Source: Przewalskia tangutica (taxonomy: Eukaryota > Streptophyta > Magnoliopsida > Solanales > Solanaceae). Taken from it: DNA of 64,000 bases. Positions 23,139 through 35,947 of this stretch are shown one piece after another. Where the stretch lies: NCBI GenBank assembly GCA_029844215.1, contig CM056732.1:21685501-21749500 (forward strand), written 5' to 3'. Position numbers and translations under genes: made by a program. Every line of letters begins with the position of its first letter. The stretch's first letter is position 1. The notes below the pieces were generated by a model. The model made no database searches. It was not told where the DNA came from and saw only the letters and a program-made list of their open reading frames with translations.

Positions 23139-24433
23139 TCAATCACCAACATATCTAATACCCATGTTCTCAAAATAACTATTATGTTTTACCAAGCTTA
23201 ATGGTTTAGTAAACGGGCCTGCTAGATTATTGTCTATGGGAACATAATCTATCTTAATATCTTCAGCTTCCACCATCTCTTGGAAAATATGGTACTTCCT
23301 CGGTACATGTTTGTTTCTGTTTGTTGATCTTGGTTCCTTTGCCTGTGCAATTGCACCAGTGTAGTCACAATAAATGGTTATTGGACAACTAGCACTCGGA
23401 ACAACCCCTAGTTCCTTCAGGAACTCAGAAATCGCGACAGCTTCTTTAGCAGCTTTCGATCCAGTAATGTACTCCGCTTCAGTAGTTGAATCAACAGTAG
23501 TAGCTTGTTGGAACTCTTCCAGCTCACTGCTCCTCCGTTGAAAATGAACGTGTAACTAGACTGAGATTTGAAATCATCAACATCTGTCTGAAAACTAGCA
23601 TCATTATACCCAGTGGCAACTAGCTTATCATCTCCACCATAGATTAAGAAGTAATCTTTAGTACGTCTGAGATACTTAAGAATACTATTGACTGTCTTCC
23701 AGTGTTCCTCACCAGGATTCTGCTGGAACTTGCAAGTCATACTAAGTGCAAAGGTCACATCTGGCCTAGTACAGGTCATGACATACATAATTGATCCTAT
23801 AGCTAATGAATATGAGATCCTCTTCATGCTCTCAAGTTCTACAACACTAGAAGGGCAACCCCTTTTAGATAACTTGATGCCTTGACCCATTGGAAGACCG
23901 CCTTTCTTGGAATTCTCCATTGAAAAGCGTCTAAGCACTTTGTCTATGTAGATTGACTGTGACAGCCCCAACAATCTATTAGGTCCATCTCTATAGATCC
24001 TAATTCCCAGAATGTAACAGGATTCACCTAAATCCTTCATCATGAAGGTCGTGGACAACCATTCCTTAACTGACTGTATGAGAGTCTTATTGTCTCCTAT
24101 TATCAATATGTTATCAACATATATAATAATGAAGATAATGCCCTCATCCTTGCATTTGATATAAACACAAGGATCCTCTTTGCTTCTGAAGAAATTAAAA
24201 GATTTGATAGCCTTGTCAAAGCAAATATTCCAACTCCTAGAGGCTTGCTTAAACCCATAAATGGACTTCTGTAGCCTGCACACATCATTTGGTCTGGACT
24301 CACACGAAAAATTCTCAGGTTGTTTCATATACACTTCCTCAATTAGATCACCATTGAGGAATGCAGTTTTGATGTCCATCTGTCAAATGTCATAATCATA
24401 ATGTGCAGCTATCGCAAGCAAAATCCGAATAGA
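23139..24433 (-). pseudogene. Copia-1 reverse transcriptase C-terminal part and RNase H
   Basis: Sense runs from 24433 down: SIRILLAIAAHYDYDI, then MDIKTAFLNGDLIEEVYMKQ, KSIYGFKQASRSWN, the active-site motif IYVDN (normally YVDD), SYILGIR-type thumb, then RNase H. The frame from 24379 stays open to 23417, and RNase H homology continues, after a shift, to a TGA at 23139-23141. The Asp to Asn change at the second catalytic aspartate should abolish polymerisation. The left part of RT is missing: a sequence that should be about 300 residues upstream (KTPYE of the integrase/linker) is joined directly to SIRILL at about 24433. Confidence 0.88.
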
Positions 24434-26400
24434 CTCATATGGCGTCTTTTCAACTGATTTAGAAGAAACTCTGTTCAGAACATATATCGAGGTTAGAGTA
24501 GCGTATCCCAAAGGTATGTTGGAAGAACTGAAAAACTTATCATGGAACGAACCATGTCAAGCAAGGTTCGGTTTCTCCTCTCGACAACACCATTCATCTG
24601 AGGTGTTCCAGGAGGTGTCCATTTGGAATGAACTCCATATAGCTTTAAGTATTCAAGAAATTATTTACTTATGTATTCACCCCCACGATCAGATCGGAGA
24701 GTCTTGATACTCTCCGAGAGCTGTTTCTTAGCTTCACACTTAAACTCCTTAAACTTCTCGAAGACCTCAGATTTGTGTCTCATAAGATACACATATCCAT
24801 CCCTCGATAAGTCATCTGTAAAAGTAATGAAGTAAGAGAAACCTTCTCTATCTTGAGTCGAAAATGGTCCGCATACGTCAGTATGCACCAACTCAAGCAT
24901 CTCTTTGGCACAGATCCCCTTTCCAGAAAGAGGTTTAATGGTCATCTTACCTTTAAACAGGATTCACAGTTACCATAAGATTGTAAGTCAAATGGTTCAA
25001 GGTAATTTAATTTCCTCAACCGTTCTATCCTCGTTTGATTGATATGACCAAGTCTGCAATGCCACAAGTAGGTAGAATTTCTTTCACTTAACTTAGCTCT
25101 TTTATTTTGTACATTGAAAATATTCCTGCGGCAGTTTAATGTATACAATTCATTCACAAGAGGCACAATTCCATACACAACATCATCATAAGCCAAAATC
25201 ATATTGCTATTTGAAATGTTTGAGGAAAAGCCCTCAGTACCAAGTACATGAATGAAAATAATGTTCTTTGTCAAAGAAGGAACATAATAACAATTGTTCA
25301 ACATTAAAATTTTGTCGGAAGGTAAATCTAGTCTATAATCTCCCACGCGCTCAACATCAACTTTTGCTCCATTTTCGATGCGCAGGTCCACCTCTCGAGG
25401 TCCGACCTTCCTGTTATTTGTTAGCCCCTGCACATTTGTACAAATGTGTGAGCCACAAGAGGTATCAAGTACCCAGAAATGAGAATCATTTATAGATAGA
25501 TTAATTTCAATTACAAACATACCTTGTCCAGTAGAGGTAGAGGCACCTGGTGTCATTCCTCCACCCGGAGCAGTACATTCCTTCCTTCAATGCCCCTTCA
25601 TGTTGCAGTTCATGCACACATCCTGTTCTGGCAGTTTCTTCTTCTTCTTTGCCCCTCCCTTGGGCTTCATTGCTGGGGTTGTGGCCACAACTTTTCTCTT
25701 CCTCTTCTGTTGTCCCTTACCTTTCGGTTTGGGATGACTAGAGGAGCCAACCAAAAGTACTGGTTTGCTTTTGGAGGTCGAAAATTCGAAGGTTTTTAGC
25801 ATATTATGCAACTCCGTCAATGTCGCTTTAGTTCCATTCATATTATAATTAACAATGAAACTCTCAAATGACCTTGGAAGTGAATGCATGATGAGGGTGG
25901 TAGAGACTCTGTCATAAAACTTTATGTCGATGGAGGACAACCTCTCTGTCAACTCAATAATCTTTAACACATGTGGAGACACCTGACCCCCTTCATTTAG
26001 CTTACATTTGAAAAATTCTATGAGCAGTTCATACTTCATTGTCTAAGACTACGGGTCATAGAGACTCTTCAAATGTGCTAATATTTCGTTGGGCCCCATC
26101 TGCTCATGTTGTCTTTGCAATGGTAGTGACATAGAAGACAACATTAGACATTGAACTGAAGTGGCATCCTCATAATGTTTCTCGTAAGCAGTCTTAGCAA
26201 AGGTCGCATATTCGGTAGAGTCTTCTGCAGGAGCTGTAGAGAATACTCGGTCCAAAGTATATTCAACTTTTCATGTCTCAGGACAATTCTCACATTCCTG
26301 AGCCAATTTATGAAATTGGGTCCAGTTAATCTGTTGGACGCCATTAGCATTTTCAAGGAAAAACTCGACATTCTGAAGATATGAAGATATACATAGAACA
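24434..26400 (-). pseudogene. Copia-1 gag, protease and integrase, broken
   Basis: Sense from about 26400: gag starts near MASNRLTGPNFINWLRNVRI and continues to the zinc knuckle CMNCNMKGH-stop-RKEC, where Trp is replaced by TGA at 25587-25589. Protease follows in frame with DTSCGSHIC (usually DTGCGSH), so its catalytic triplet is altered. The gag-pre-integrase motif (LWHCRLGHINQTRI ... CESCL) ends in a one-base frameshift near 24950. The integrase core resumes (HTDVCGPF ... FITFTDDLSRDGYVYLM ... SDRGGEYISK), then a stop, PQMNGVVERRNRTLLDM, and the deletion junction. Several separate lesions show long inactivity. Confidence 0.87.
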
Positions 26401-28293
26401 TGAAAATGCAATCAAAATTCATTCTTCTAATTATACATATTCCTTATATGCTTATTTAACATGACCTTTTGTTTAATTAGCTCTCACTATTTTGCATACT
26501 TCTACGACCCCAAGGTAGAATACAGACCTAAATCATTTTAAGGTCATAATGGGTCAAGATCATAACATATGCTATATCCGTGTTTGCTTTGGCTGATAAC
26601 ATCAATATCACATTTCGATAGGTTCTCAACCAATTGTAAAACATATTCACAACTCTTGGTTTGATTAAATATCTTTCATTTAAATCTTGCGTCTTTAGAT
26701 TAGTCCGACACTTTGGCGCCAAGATTTATCTAAACAAGCCAACCCCATTACACGACTGTGTTTAAATGCCTAAGTAAACTTGGCCTTTGCGAGCAAACAC
26801 TTTGGTGTAAATACCCACAAAAGTTTATCATCTACTTTTATTTTAACACATCTATGAAAATGACCGAGTCCTGGTAGACTTAGAGCAAATGCTTTGGCAT
26901 AAATACTCATATCGCCGAAAATGATTTTGCACCCTAACAATTATAATGGACGACACGTTTTAATCAGACTTGTATTTAATGTTTGGGGAACATTTTCAGT
27001 GTTCGGGGATTTCATTCAAGATCAACAACCATTCCATACATCATATGACATCCTATCATGCAATTTCTAAACACATTTAGTTGGAAAACCATCAAACCCA
27101 ATAGGCATGATATACAATGGTTTTAATCACATACTGGGCGCCGTCTACCCAGACAATTATAGCGGTCATTGAAATTTAACAATTACAGGGCGCCGCCTAC
27201 CCAGACAATAATTGCAGACGCTATGCTAATAATTTAAATGCATCACATTCAAACACTTAACACATTTGTATATTATACAATAATATACCATTAATGATAA
27301 TCATGAGTCTATTTGTCTAAACTCTATAATCTATGTATATGTCAAACAGTCCCTAATTCTGATTTTAAAATATTGTTTTTCAGGAATTCTGCAAACTTTC
27401 AATATTTATAGTTTAGTCCCTTAAGAATTTAAAAGTTTAATTTTGAACCCCTATAAATTCAGAAAATACAATTCTAAACCTCAAAAAATATTTTTAAGTT
27501 TCTGGGACCTGTTTACAATTTTCAGAACATAAAATCAATTTTTTAGAAACTTTTTTTAATCACAGATTTGGTCCTTTTCCAATTAAAATCTTATTTTAAG
27601 AAACTGAAACTTTAAAAACTTCAGAGTTAAAATCTGAAACTTTTAAACTTCTGTTTCTGATTTTTGTTTTTTTAAAACATCGTCGTCGCCGCCGCGACCA
27701 TAACAGGTGGCGCCGTGGCGCCTCAGAAGCAGATTCGTAAATTACCGTCGTAGGCATCGCGACCCTAACAGGTGGAGTCGCGGCGCCTCAGAGACAGTAA
27801 GTCGAAAAATCAATTTTAAACTTTCTGGATGAACAGCACCGCGGCGCTCCATCGTGGAGCCCCGGAGCCGCCACAAAAGCCCTAGCCGCGACGCTCCATG
27901 ATGGAGCCGCGACGCCTTACCTCCAGAAACACAAGATCTGAAAATCCGAACCCCTAAAACTGGTTTGGGGTCAGATCTTTAGATATATCATTTGTATCAC
28001 CATCACTATTAAAACAATATGTTCATCGACCATCACTTCCAATTTTCGTCTCGTTCTTCGTTTCAATGCACCATGCTCTAAATCGAGTCGGATAACGCAT
28101 GTCAACTTAGATGAGTTATATATTGGAATGAATTTCTCGAATACATAATTGTTTTTAACAAATCTGGGTACAAGGTTCATGTGTTCTAAAGATTTAGGAT
28201 TTTAAAGCCTTTAACAACATAAAAAATAGATCTAAATAAATCTTAATTCATATTATCATTAATATTCATCATATAAACACAAAAAATAGTCCA
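26401..28293 (-). other. Copia-1 5' leader between PBS and gag
   Basis: About 1.9 kb without coding potential. It contains two direct copies of a GGGCG(C)CG-type CTACCCAGACAAT motif (about 27135-27215) and a strongly CpG-rich block at about 27680-27925. That block has GCCGCCGCGACC, GGCGCCGTGGCGCC and two short palindromic CTCCATnnTGGAG units. I see no gene. Confidence 0.6.
27680..27925. repeat. CpG-rich module block in copia-1 leader
   Basis: Five or more modules such as GCCGCCGCGACC, GGCGCCGTGGCGCC, GTCGCGGCGCC and GCCGCGACGCC, separated by AT-rich links of 15-40 bp. It is comparable with the blocks in unrelated elements at 40945, 47107 and 63798. Confidence 0.8.
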
Positions 28294-28306
28294 GGCTCTG
28301 ATACCA
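28294..28306 (-). other. Copia-1 primer-binding site
   Basis: Sense strand TGGTATCAGAGCC, complementary to the 3' end of initiator tRNA-Met, one base inside the 5' LTR. This fixes the element's orientation. Confidence 0.9.
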
Positions 28307-28307
28307 C

Positions 28308-29690
28308 TATAGGCATTTTGTTGGGTGCGTACACTCCGAGGAATTTGAAAATTTATGTTTCAAATCCGACATTCGGTCAAACTGTAGTATGAATATATGA
28401 TATAAAATAATCACAAAGCAATAATGTAATACTTCGAACGAAGAATTACATTTTGTATAACACTCTTCAAATCTGGAAGTTTTGTGTAGTCCGAGGGTGC
28501 ACATGCAAACGTCCCTCGATTTGCAAGTTTCTGGAAAAACTTTGATGTAATTGCTAAGTCTAGAATGCTAGGAATTCCAACAGAGCTTTAGAAGATAATA
28601 CTCTCTTGATTTTGGTGTAGTGAAATGGGAGGGAGAAGCCCTCTATTTATAGTTGAGAATAAGAGCTTTAGGGTTCCTATGGGTCAGGCCCAGCAGATAA
28701 GTCAGCAAAACTGGGCCAGTCCGGATTCACTGGACGCGCATTAGCGTCGCGACCCTGAGTAAGTGGCACCGCGGAGCCTACACGCGTTTTTGGCGCCGCG
28801 ACCCTGAATCAAAGGTGTCGCGGCCCTGTCCTAATCTTCTTCCTTGTTCACATTTCTAATGTTCCGATTATCAACCGAACATATATATATAATCTCCTTC
28901 TAATTACATCCTTCAATCGACGGAATATTTGACTTAGTGTTACCCTTCAGGTCTTTACATATCAACACTAATTACATTAGAGTCTTCACGGAACTCCTAG
29001 ACTGCACCGGAAGACAAACTCAATATGTAAAGTTTAGCTACATGAAACTTGTGAACTGAACCTATATGTGGGAAGACAAAATCCTTTCATTCACGACACA
29101 CTCAATCAAGCTTAGAATTTGTTAAGTGTCTATCCAAATGGCTTGATTATTATACCCCATCTATATTAGTTGACAACAGGACCGTATCACAGATATGTCC
29201 ATTGCGTTGGCCAACGACTTAGTAAACCTAACATCTTATGAGTATCTGAGTGTTCTCTCGAATATATATTCAAGGAATGAATTCTAATCTTGGCTCAACT
29301 ACCACATTTAATCCACTTCGTAACGTACCCAAAACAAGCCGCATCTCAACCTATAAGACATTTGAGCTTAGGACAAGATCAAAGTACATTACTCCGTAAA
29401 CAAGGTGGTATAGACCTCAAGTCTAAGGACTTCTGTCTCCCACACGTCGATGACATTATAGACATATAACAAAACAATACATCAGCAGGGTATACCAATA
29501 CTTCAACAAGTATCTATGTGTCCATCACGAGTTGTCATAACTAGTAGCAAGTGAGACATACTACATCCCTTAAGGATACGATGTAGATCACATGTCGACG
29601 TATCACATATCATCAATATCTCAATCTTCGATGATCATTATTCGAGGCTACTTAAAAGTTACGTTATAATATTAATTCTCACATCATTAA
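28308..29690 (-). repeat. Copia-1 5' LTR, first part
   Basis: Begins TATAGGCATTTTGTTGGG and follows the left LTR until it is interrupted after ACATCATTAA by the gypsy insertion. It carries the same GC-rich tract at about 28736-28830, with a partial internal duplication relative to the left LTR. Confidence 0.9.
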
Positions 29691-30204
29691 TGTTACAACC
29701 CGTAGTTCAGGTCCTGCTTATGGGGACGTACGAAAGGAGTTAAGATTTAAATTTTTGAAAGATAGGTCAACAAAATGTTTCGGACGAGTTTTTATTCAAC
29801 TTTGAGGCGGTGTATGTTCAATTACATTGAGAGTTCCTAGGTGTTTCAAAGGCCTAGTACATTGTTCGTTGAGTCTAGTTTCCAACGCAACCAACCGTTC
29901 GTCAATAGGACATCGGATTAGAAAGTTATGGGAGTTACAAGTTCAGTGCGCAGTCGAGCGGAAAAGCAACATCGGTCAGGGGCCACAGCGGCGCGACGCC
30001 GGATAAGCTGGTTAGTCACTGAAGTTGCAGCGCCGCGTCTCCGAAAGTACTGAGGAGTCTCGGATGTTTCAGCGCCGCGGCGCCGGCTGCAGGGCCGCGG
30101 CGCCGAGGCGGGTTCTGCGGTGGGAAAAATCGAAGCATTTTGTTTTAAAAAGGTCATGGGAGGGTGACAAGTATCCCCATCTGATTTTGCATGTCCTATT
30201 TATT

Positions 30205-30227
30205 GACCAAATCTTGAAGACTTGGTC
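30205..30227 (+). repeat. LTR palindrome, gypsy A 5' copy
   Basis: GACCAAATCTTGAAGACTTGGTC: 11-bp arms around one base, with one mismatch in the left arm compared with the 3' LTR copy. Confidence 0.85.
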
Positions 30228-31639
30228 ATTCTTCAAGCTCTTCTCTCTCTCTAAAATTAAAAGCTCTCCCTTCTCTCTAGAAAATCAAGAAGAAATCAAA
30301 GCTTAGTGAAAAATCAGAAAAGGTGGCAAGAAGGAAACTTGTTGGCAAGCTTGTAGGAATTTTTGTGGAGGTGATTGTGGAAATGAGGCTAGTGAAATTG
30401 TTGGACTAATTTGGGTAAACTCTAAGGTAACAATCCTTTCTCTTTTTACTAGTAAATTATATTGCATGTGAAGAAGAAAGGACTTGTAGTTGTCAATATT
30501 GCCTTTAGGTACATTGCATGTAGAAAGTGGATAAGAATTTGGATTAAAAAGGAAGTGGATAAGAAATTATGTTGTTATACCTCAAAATTGCCAAATTGGA
30601 CCTTGTAGTTGTTTTAGTTGTTATATATTGTGGGGCAGAATTTTACACGTCCAAGTTAGGCATGTAATCCCCTTTGTGTTGATTGGATTGTTGAGCCTTA
30701 AAGGTGGCGTGTTTGGTTATTGAATTCGGCCTTGAAAAAGGTGGCAAAGTGTGTAGAAACAAAGGAAGTGCTGCCCAATTTTCCGTAGGAATAAGAGACT
30801 TTTTAATTAGAATGTTGTACGTTGAAGATAGAGGCTAATGGACGTATTATGGTCATTATAGGTTGACATACTACGTGTGATATATTGGACTTGCGAGTGG
30901 ATTGACCCGAAGAGGTATGTGGAACGTTCCTACCTCTTGAGCATGAATAGTTGCACCTATGTAGTACGGTAGACGTACAAGGCTTTGATATCCCTTACTT
31001 GTTTTAATGATGTCTTAAGTTTCAAAGTTAAGGGACTTGAAGTGTTTTAAGTATATGATACTTGTTTCGTTTTAAAAGTATAAGTCCCTTGGATATAGGG
31101 AAATGTATTTGACTAATGTATAACGTTAATATAACAACTTTATGGGAAGTTGGTTGTATTGGCTTTATGGAAGGTTAACAAAGAAAGATTTACTCTAAGT
31201 AAAATAAGTACGGATAAATAATTTGAAATTGTGAAAGGCAAATTGATTTTAAGGCATTAATTGCCTAAGGTTTTAAAAGAAATGAAGTCACTTGATTTAG
31301 AAGCCTATTATATTTCAAAAAGGAAACATGACTTGTCTTGAAAAGTAGTCGTGACTTGATACTACGGTTATTAGTATCTTGGGAGTGTTATATAAAAATG
31401 AGTCATTTCTTAAAAGGTTAGAGGTACGTGGTACTTGGGTTGAATTCCCAGATTTTCTCTTGAATGACATGTTAGTGCCTTAAGTAAACTAAAATGAGAG
31501 GATATACTAATAATGTTAATAAGAAGTTAGGGGATATTCTTAACTTGCTTACGTTATGATAAGCCGGTAGCGCTTATGTTATGTATGATAGCCTTTGGGT
31601 TATGTATTATTATTATTATTACTACTTATTCCATGGATT

Positions 31640-31850
31640 TGCTACCCATGATGCGAGTGCGGCGCTTGTACTCATGCGGGCCCACCGGGTCCATGCGGGT
31701 GAAATAGTCCCATGCGGGTGAAATAGTCCCATGCGAGGCGGATGACCTCATGCGGGTGAAATAGTCCCATGCGGGTGAAATAGTCTCATGCGAGGCGGAT
31801 GACATCATGCGGGTCCACAGGACCTATGCGGGTGAAATAGTCCCAGGAGT
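31640..31850 (+). repeat. LTR short tandem array (CATGCGGGTGAAATAGTCC type)
   Basis: Repeated CATGCGGGTGAAATAGTC units of about 19-21 bp, interspersed with CATGCGAGGCGGATGACCT and CATGCGGGTCCAC variants. The 3' LTR array (42596-42772) has fewer units. Confidence 0.85.
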
Positions 31851-32999
31851 AGGATTGCTTAATGATACTACGGGCGAGGGACTCTGTCTTGATCATGAGC
31901 CTCCTATTTTTATGCAGTAAAGTTTATACTTGTCACTCTCATTGTTAGTAAGGCACAGTGCATTGCAATTTGATTTTCTTCCATGACTTCAGCTTATTTT
32001 AGACTTATGATATTATTACAGTATTTTCCAGTTTTACATACTTGGTACATATCAGGTGCATCGACTCACTTCCTGGGCCGCGTTCATGCCGCAGTAGGGT
32101 AAGAGTGGTGGATCCTCATTCTTAGGATCTTTGCTCAGGTGTCAGAAGCTCCACTTCTCCGGAAGCTTGACTTTTGGTACGGTTCTCCCTGATGTTGTAG
32201 ATGTTATGTGCATTCAGGGGTATGACGGAGCCCTGTCCCGTCATAGTGGTTACACATTCTTAGAGGTCTGTAGTCCTGTTATAAATTGGGTTGTTAAGGA
32301 TGTAATTGCTCAGTTTTTGTTATATTTAAAGGTAGCCATCTTGGGTTAACCTGCTTTATATTCTATATGATTTCTTGTTGTGAGTTTATTTTCCGCTGGT
32401 TTTCTCTGATGTTGTATAACAAGGGTGCCCGGGGTAAGACACCCTCGGAAATAAAAAACTCATGAAAGAAAACAGTGAAATAAGAAAACAGGCTAACCCA
32501 AACGGTTACCTTTTTGCCCATAAATGAAAACTTGAACAGTTACATCCTTACAAACTCTGCCCACAACAGTGCTACAGACCTCTAAGAATTTTGAAACTAT
32601 AATGACGGGACAGGGCCCCGCCATGCCCCTGAATATACAAAAGTCTACTACTTGTGGAACTGCATCACGTGACAAGCTTCCGAGATATGGAGCTTTCCGA
32701 GAACCGAACATCGATCCTAAGAGCGGATCGAGAAACTATGTACCTCAACTCGCGGCATGAACGCAGCCGGGCGAGGTCGATAACAACGGTACCAAGTATG
32801 TGAAATCAAAAATATCGTAAATGAAATCATAATAGTCTATATAAAGCGGAGACATGTATGATAACCAAACTACAAAGACCACAACATATAAGCGGTCATA
32901 TCAAGATAGGACTCATGCCCGTGAAATCATCACTCAAATACAACCGGGAATTTAACCCGCACAATGGCGCGTGCCCCAAGATCTCACCTCGGATAAGCA

Positions 33000-33460
33000 T
33001 GGCCTGGAACCGTCCTAGTGGGCCCATACCCGTGGACCATCCAACGTGTCGGTATGCCCAAAGGAGATAACAAGATAACAATCCTCGGAAGCATACCCGT
33101 GGGCCACCCAACGTGTCGGTATGTCCAATCAACTAACAAGATAACACTCACTATGGAAGCATACCCGTGGGCTACCCAACGTGTCAGTATGTCCAAACAA
33201 ATACAAGATAATACTCACTGTGGACGCATACTCGTGGGCCACCCAACGTGTCAGTATGTCCAAATAAATACAAGATAATACTCACTGTGGACGCATACTC
33301 GTGGGCCACCCAACGTGTCAGTATGTCCAAACAAATAACAAGATAACACTCCTAATGAAAGAATACCCGTGGGCTACCCAATGTGTCAGTATGTCCAAGA
33401 GGATCGATATAGTGGAAGCATACCCGTGGGCTACCCAACGTGTCAGTATGTCCATCAATC
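33000..33460 (-). repeat. LTR tandem array, unit about 67 bp
   Basis: About seven copies containing TACCCGTGGGCCACCCAACG and TGTCAGTATGTCC, spaced about 67 bp apart (for example 33182, 33249, 33316). It creates spurious open frames on both strands. Confidence 0.88.
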
Positions 33461-35417
33461 AACCAGATAGCCGACCCTCCATCGAGAGGCTCGGTAGCAC
33501 ACAATCAAACACTTGCACAACAAGGCTATCACAACAAACATAGGCAAGTTACACACAACTCAAGGTACTTTAAACACTTCTTAACACAACGTCAAGTATA
33601 CCAGTAAAACCCAAGTATCTAACCCCTTTAAGATCAAGGTACTCCTACCTTTTATAACCAAGCCACTTATGTTTTTCCATTACAAAGAGTTCAATATTTG
33701 AAAACAAGTTACTTCTCTATTTTCAAAAAATCAAGTTACCATTCTAAATCCAATAATGAATCCATTTCTTTATTTTCCATAAAGTCGTTATAACTAACTT
33801 CCCATAAAGCTATTATAACACTTTATGTTTTAAAACAATACAAGACAAAACCATGCCTTTCTTTTAAAACAAAACACTTCCAATTCTTAAGTCTCTTTTC
33901 TTTTAGAAATCGAGTTCCTTACCTTGGGATTTTTAAGAAGATCAAAACTTGATTACAATAATTCTTATTAGAGCAGCCATGATCTAGGAAATGTAATACA
34001 ATTTTGTCTTATCTTAGCTTCTATGCAGATGGAGGTTTCTACTGGTTTTAATATGATTAATTGTCATTACTTCTTTTCTTTATTTACTCTGCATTGGCTT
34101 GTTCGATCCTTATTCCCATTTCCGAAATTTGTAACATTTTTCTTTTAAAAACCAAGTACTCATTTCTCACGAATGAGGTTTCACACTTTTCAACACCACT
34201 TAGGTCAATTATACGTCGAGCCTCTTATCTTTTGAAATCAACAAACCATCCTTTTACCTACATAAAGTGGTTATAACAAACTTCTCATAAAGCCGTTATA
34301 ACACTTTATGTTTTTAAACCAACCAATTACAACTATAAGCCCTTATGAGACAAAGAGGGCTTATTCTTTAACCACCGAGTACTTATTACTAACGAATAAG
34401 ATTTTCCTACTCTTTCAACAATCAAGACCTTTACACTTCATATCAAGTCAAGGCACAACAAGGGAAATCAAATTTCTTTAACACACGCGCATTCATCGCA
34501 CTATATATTTCACAAATAATCATGTCAAGAGGATAGGAAGAATCACATACCTCATGACGATTGTCGACAATAAGCAAAATGCTCCACGATTTTTCCCCTT
34601 AAGTAGAATATGCTACCGTAGTACTTCAATCCTATAAGGGTCATAAACGTCTATCAAACTCTCTAGCTTCGAACGTAGAATAACTAAGTGCAAGGTCCCT
34701 ACATTCTACGGAAAGTCGGACAACACTTCCTTTGTTTCTACTTACTATGCCACCTCTTTCAAGGCCGAATTTCAATAACCAACGCCACATTTAAGGCTCA
34801 ATTAATTCAGCAAATACAAGGGAATTACACGCCTACTAATACGTGTAAAATTCCGCCCCACAACAACACAAAATAAACCAATAATTTCCATGCCATTCTT
34901 GGCCAACAATAAACCAATCCTAAACCCCTTTCCAACTCTTTTCCAATCCAAGTTCTTAGGTCTAACATGATATCTAGCCCTAGACATCTTCAACAACTAC
35001 AATCCCCCTTTACAACATGCGACGACCAAATTAGTAACCAAATTGAAGTTAAAATCTTAAGGCTAACATGCACATTTTCGGTTTCAACAAGACAACAAGA
35101 TCCAAATCTATTCAAATATAATGACCTCAGTGCTCAATTCTAAACTACTAAAATATATGACCTGTGCTCATTTCTAAACTACTATAACAAGTATAACTCA
35201 TAACCAAGAGAAGGGAAACTTTTACCTTTGGAGAAACCCACAAAAGCCCCTTTATTCCACTTCTTTCCACAAACTCGTCTACCAGCGCTTCCCACAAGTT
35301 TACCCACACTTTTCCTTCTTGCCGCCGCTCCAACAGTTTCCTCTTAAGCTAGGTTTTCATCAAAAAACTAGAGAGAAGGGAGAGGGTTTTTTTCTTGGGA
35401 GGGTTTTGAAATGAAAT

Positions 35418-35441
35418 GGCCAAGTCTTCCAAGACTTGGCC
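35418..35441 (-). repeat. LTR palindrome, variant with compensatory change
   Basis: 11-bp arms GGCCAAGTCTT / AAGACTTGGCC around a 2-bp spacer. Relative to the other LTRs the second base pair is G:C instead of A:T in both arms. Confidence 0.85.
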
Positions 35442-35947
35442 CTAAAATAGGACCACTTTTTGGTAAAAAGGATGGGAGGGACACTTGTCACCCTCCCATA
35501 GGTTTTAAAAAAATATCCTGCTTTTTCGCCCCTTCGCAAGAAATCCCGCTCGGCGCTTGGCCACTTCCGAAAAGTTCCAGATTCCGCGCCGCCTCGCATT
35601 CCGGCGCGCGCTGAAACCCCGCGGACTCCCAAGATAAACCGGCCGCGGCACTGTACTCGAATCAAATCGCCGCTGCTCGATCACGCACCTAACTTGTAAC
35701 TTCCATAACTTTTGACTCGATGTCCTATCGATTTAGCGGTTCGTTGCGTTGGGAACTAGATTTAACGAACTACACACTAGGCTCTTTAAACACCTTGAAA
35801 TTCTTAACAAATGGGGTACAACACTCCAAGGTAAACTCAAAATCCGTCCAACACATGTTTGTCAACTTATCTATCAACTTTCAAATCTTATATTCCTTGG
35901 TATGTTCTTATCTTAACTCCTTGAATTTACGAGGTGTAACATAGGAT

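Larger units (their letters stand above)
29691..32442 (+). repeat. Gypsy A 5' LTR, missing its last ~35 bp
   Basis: Matches the 3' LTR 40653-43363 closely, then stops at GGGGTAAGACAC. The CTGTCACGGGTCC...GTGACA end and the following PBS are gone. It holds a CpG-rich module block (29985-30115), a palindrome (30205-30227, one mismatch) and a short tandem array (31640-31850). Confidence 0.9.
32443..35942 (-). repeat. Inverted related gypsy LTR, U5 end truncated
   Basis: About 3.5 kb in the opposite orientation to the host element. Its sense start is TGTTACACCTCGTAAATTC at 35942. Its other end at about 32443 lacks the terminal TGTCACGACCC seen in the gag-only element's LTRs. Shared landmarks with those LTRs include GACGGGACAGGGCCCCGCC at 32602-32620, a tandem array of about 67 bp (33000-33460), the palindrome at 35418-35441 and a CpG-rich block (35535-35650). 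It abuts the truncated 5' LTR of element A at one end and element A's gag at the other. Confidence 0.85.

Noticed and set aside
32131..32349. 72-codon frame present in both LTRs of gypsy A (also 43056-43274)
   Set aside because: Identical because LTRs are copies of each other; it overlaps the conserved U5-proximal region and matches no protein family.
35411..35665. Overlapping frames on both strands near 35.4-35.7 kb
   Set aside because: They lie in the inverted LTR's palindrome and GC-rich block, with no homology to a known protein.
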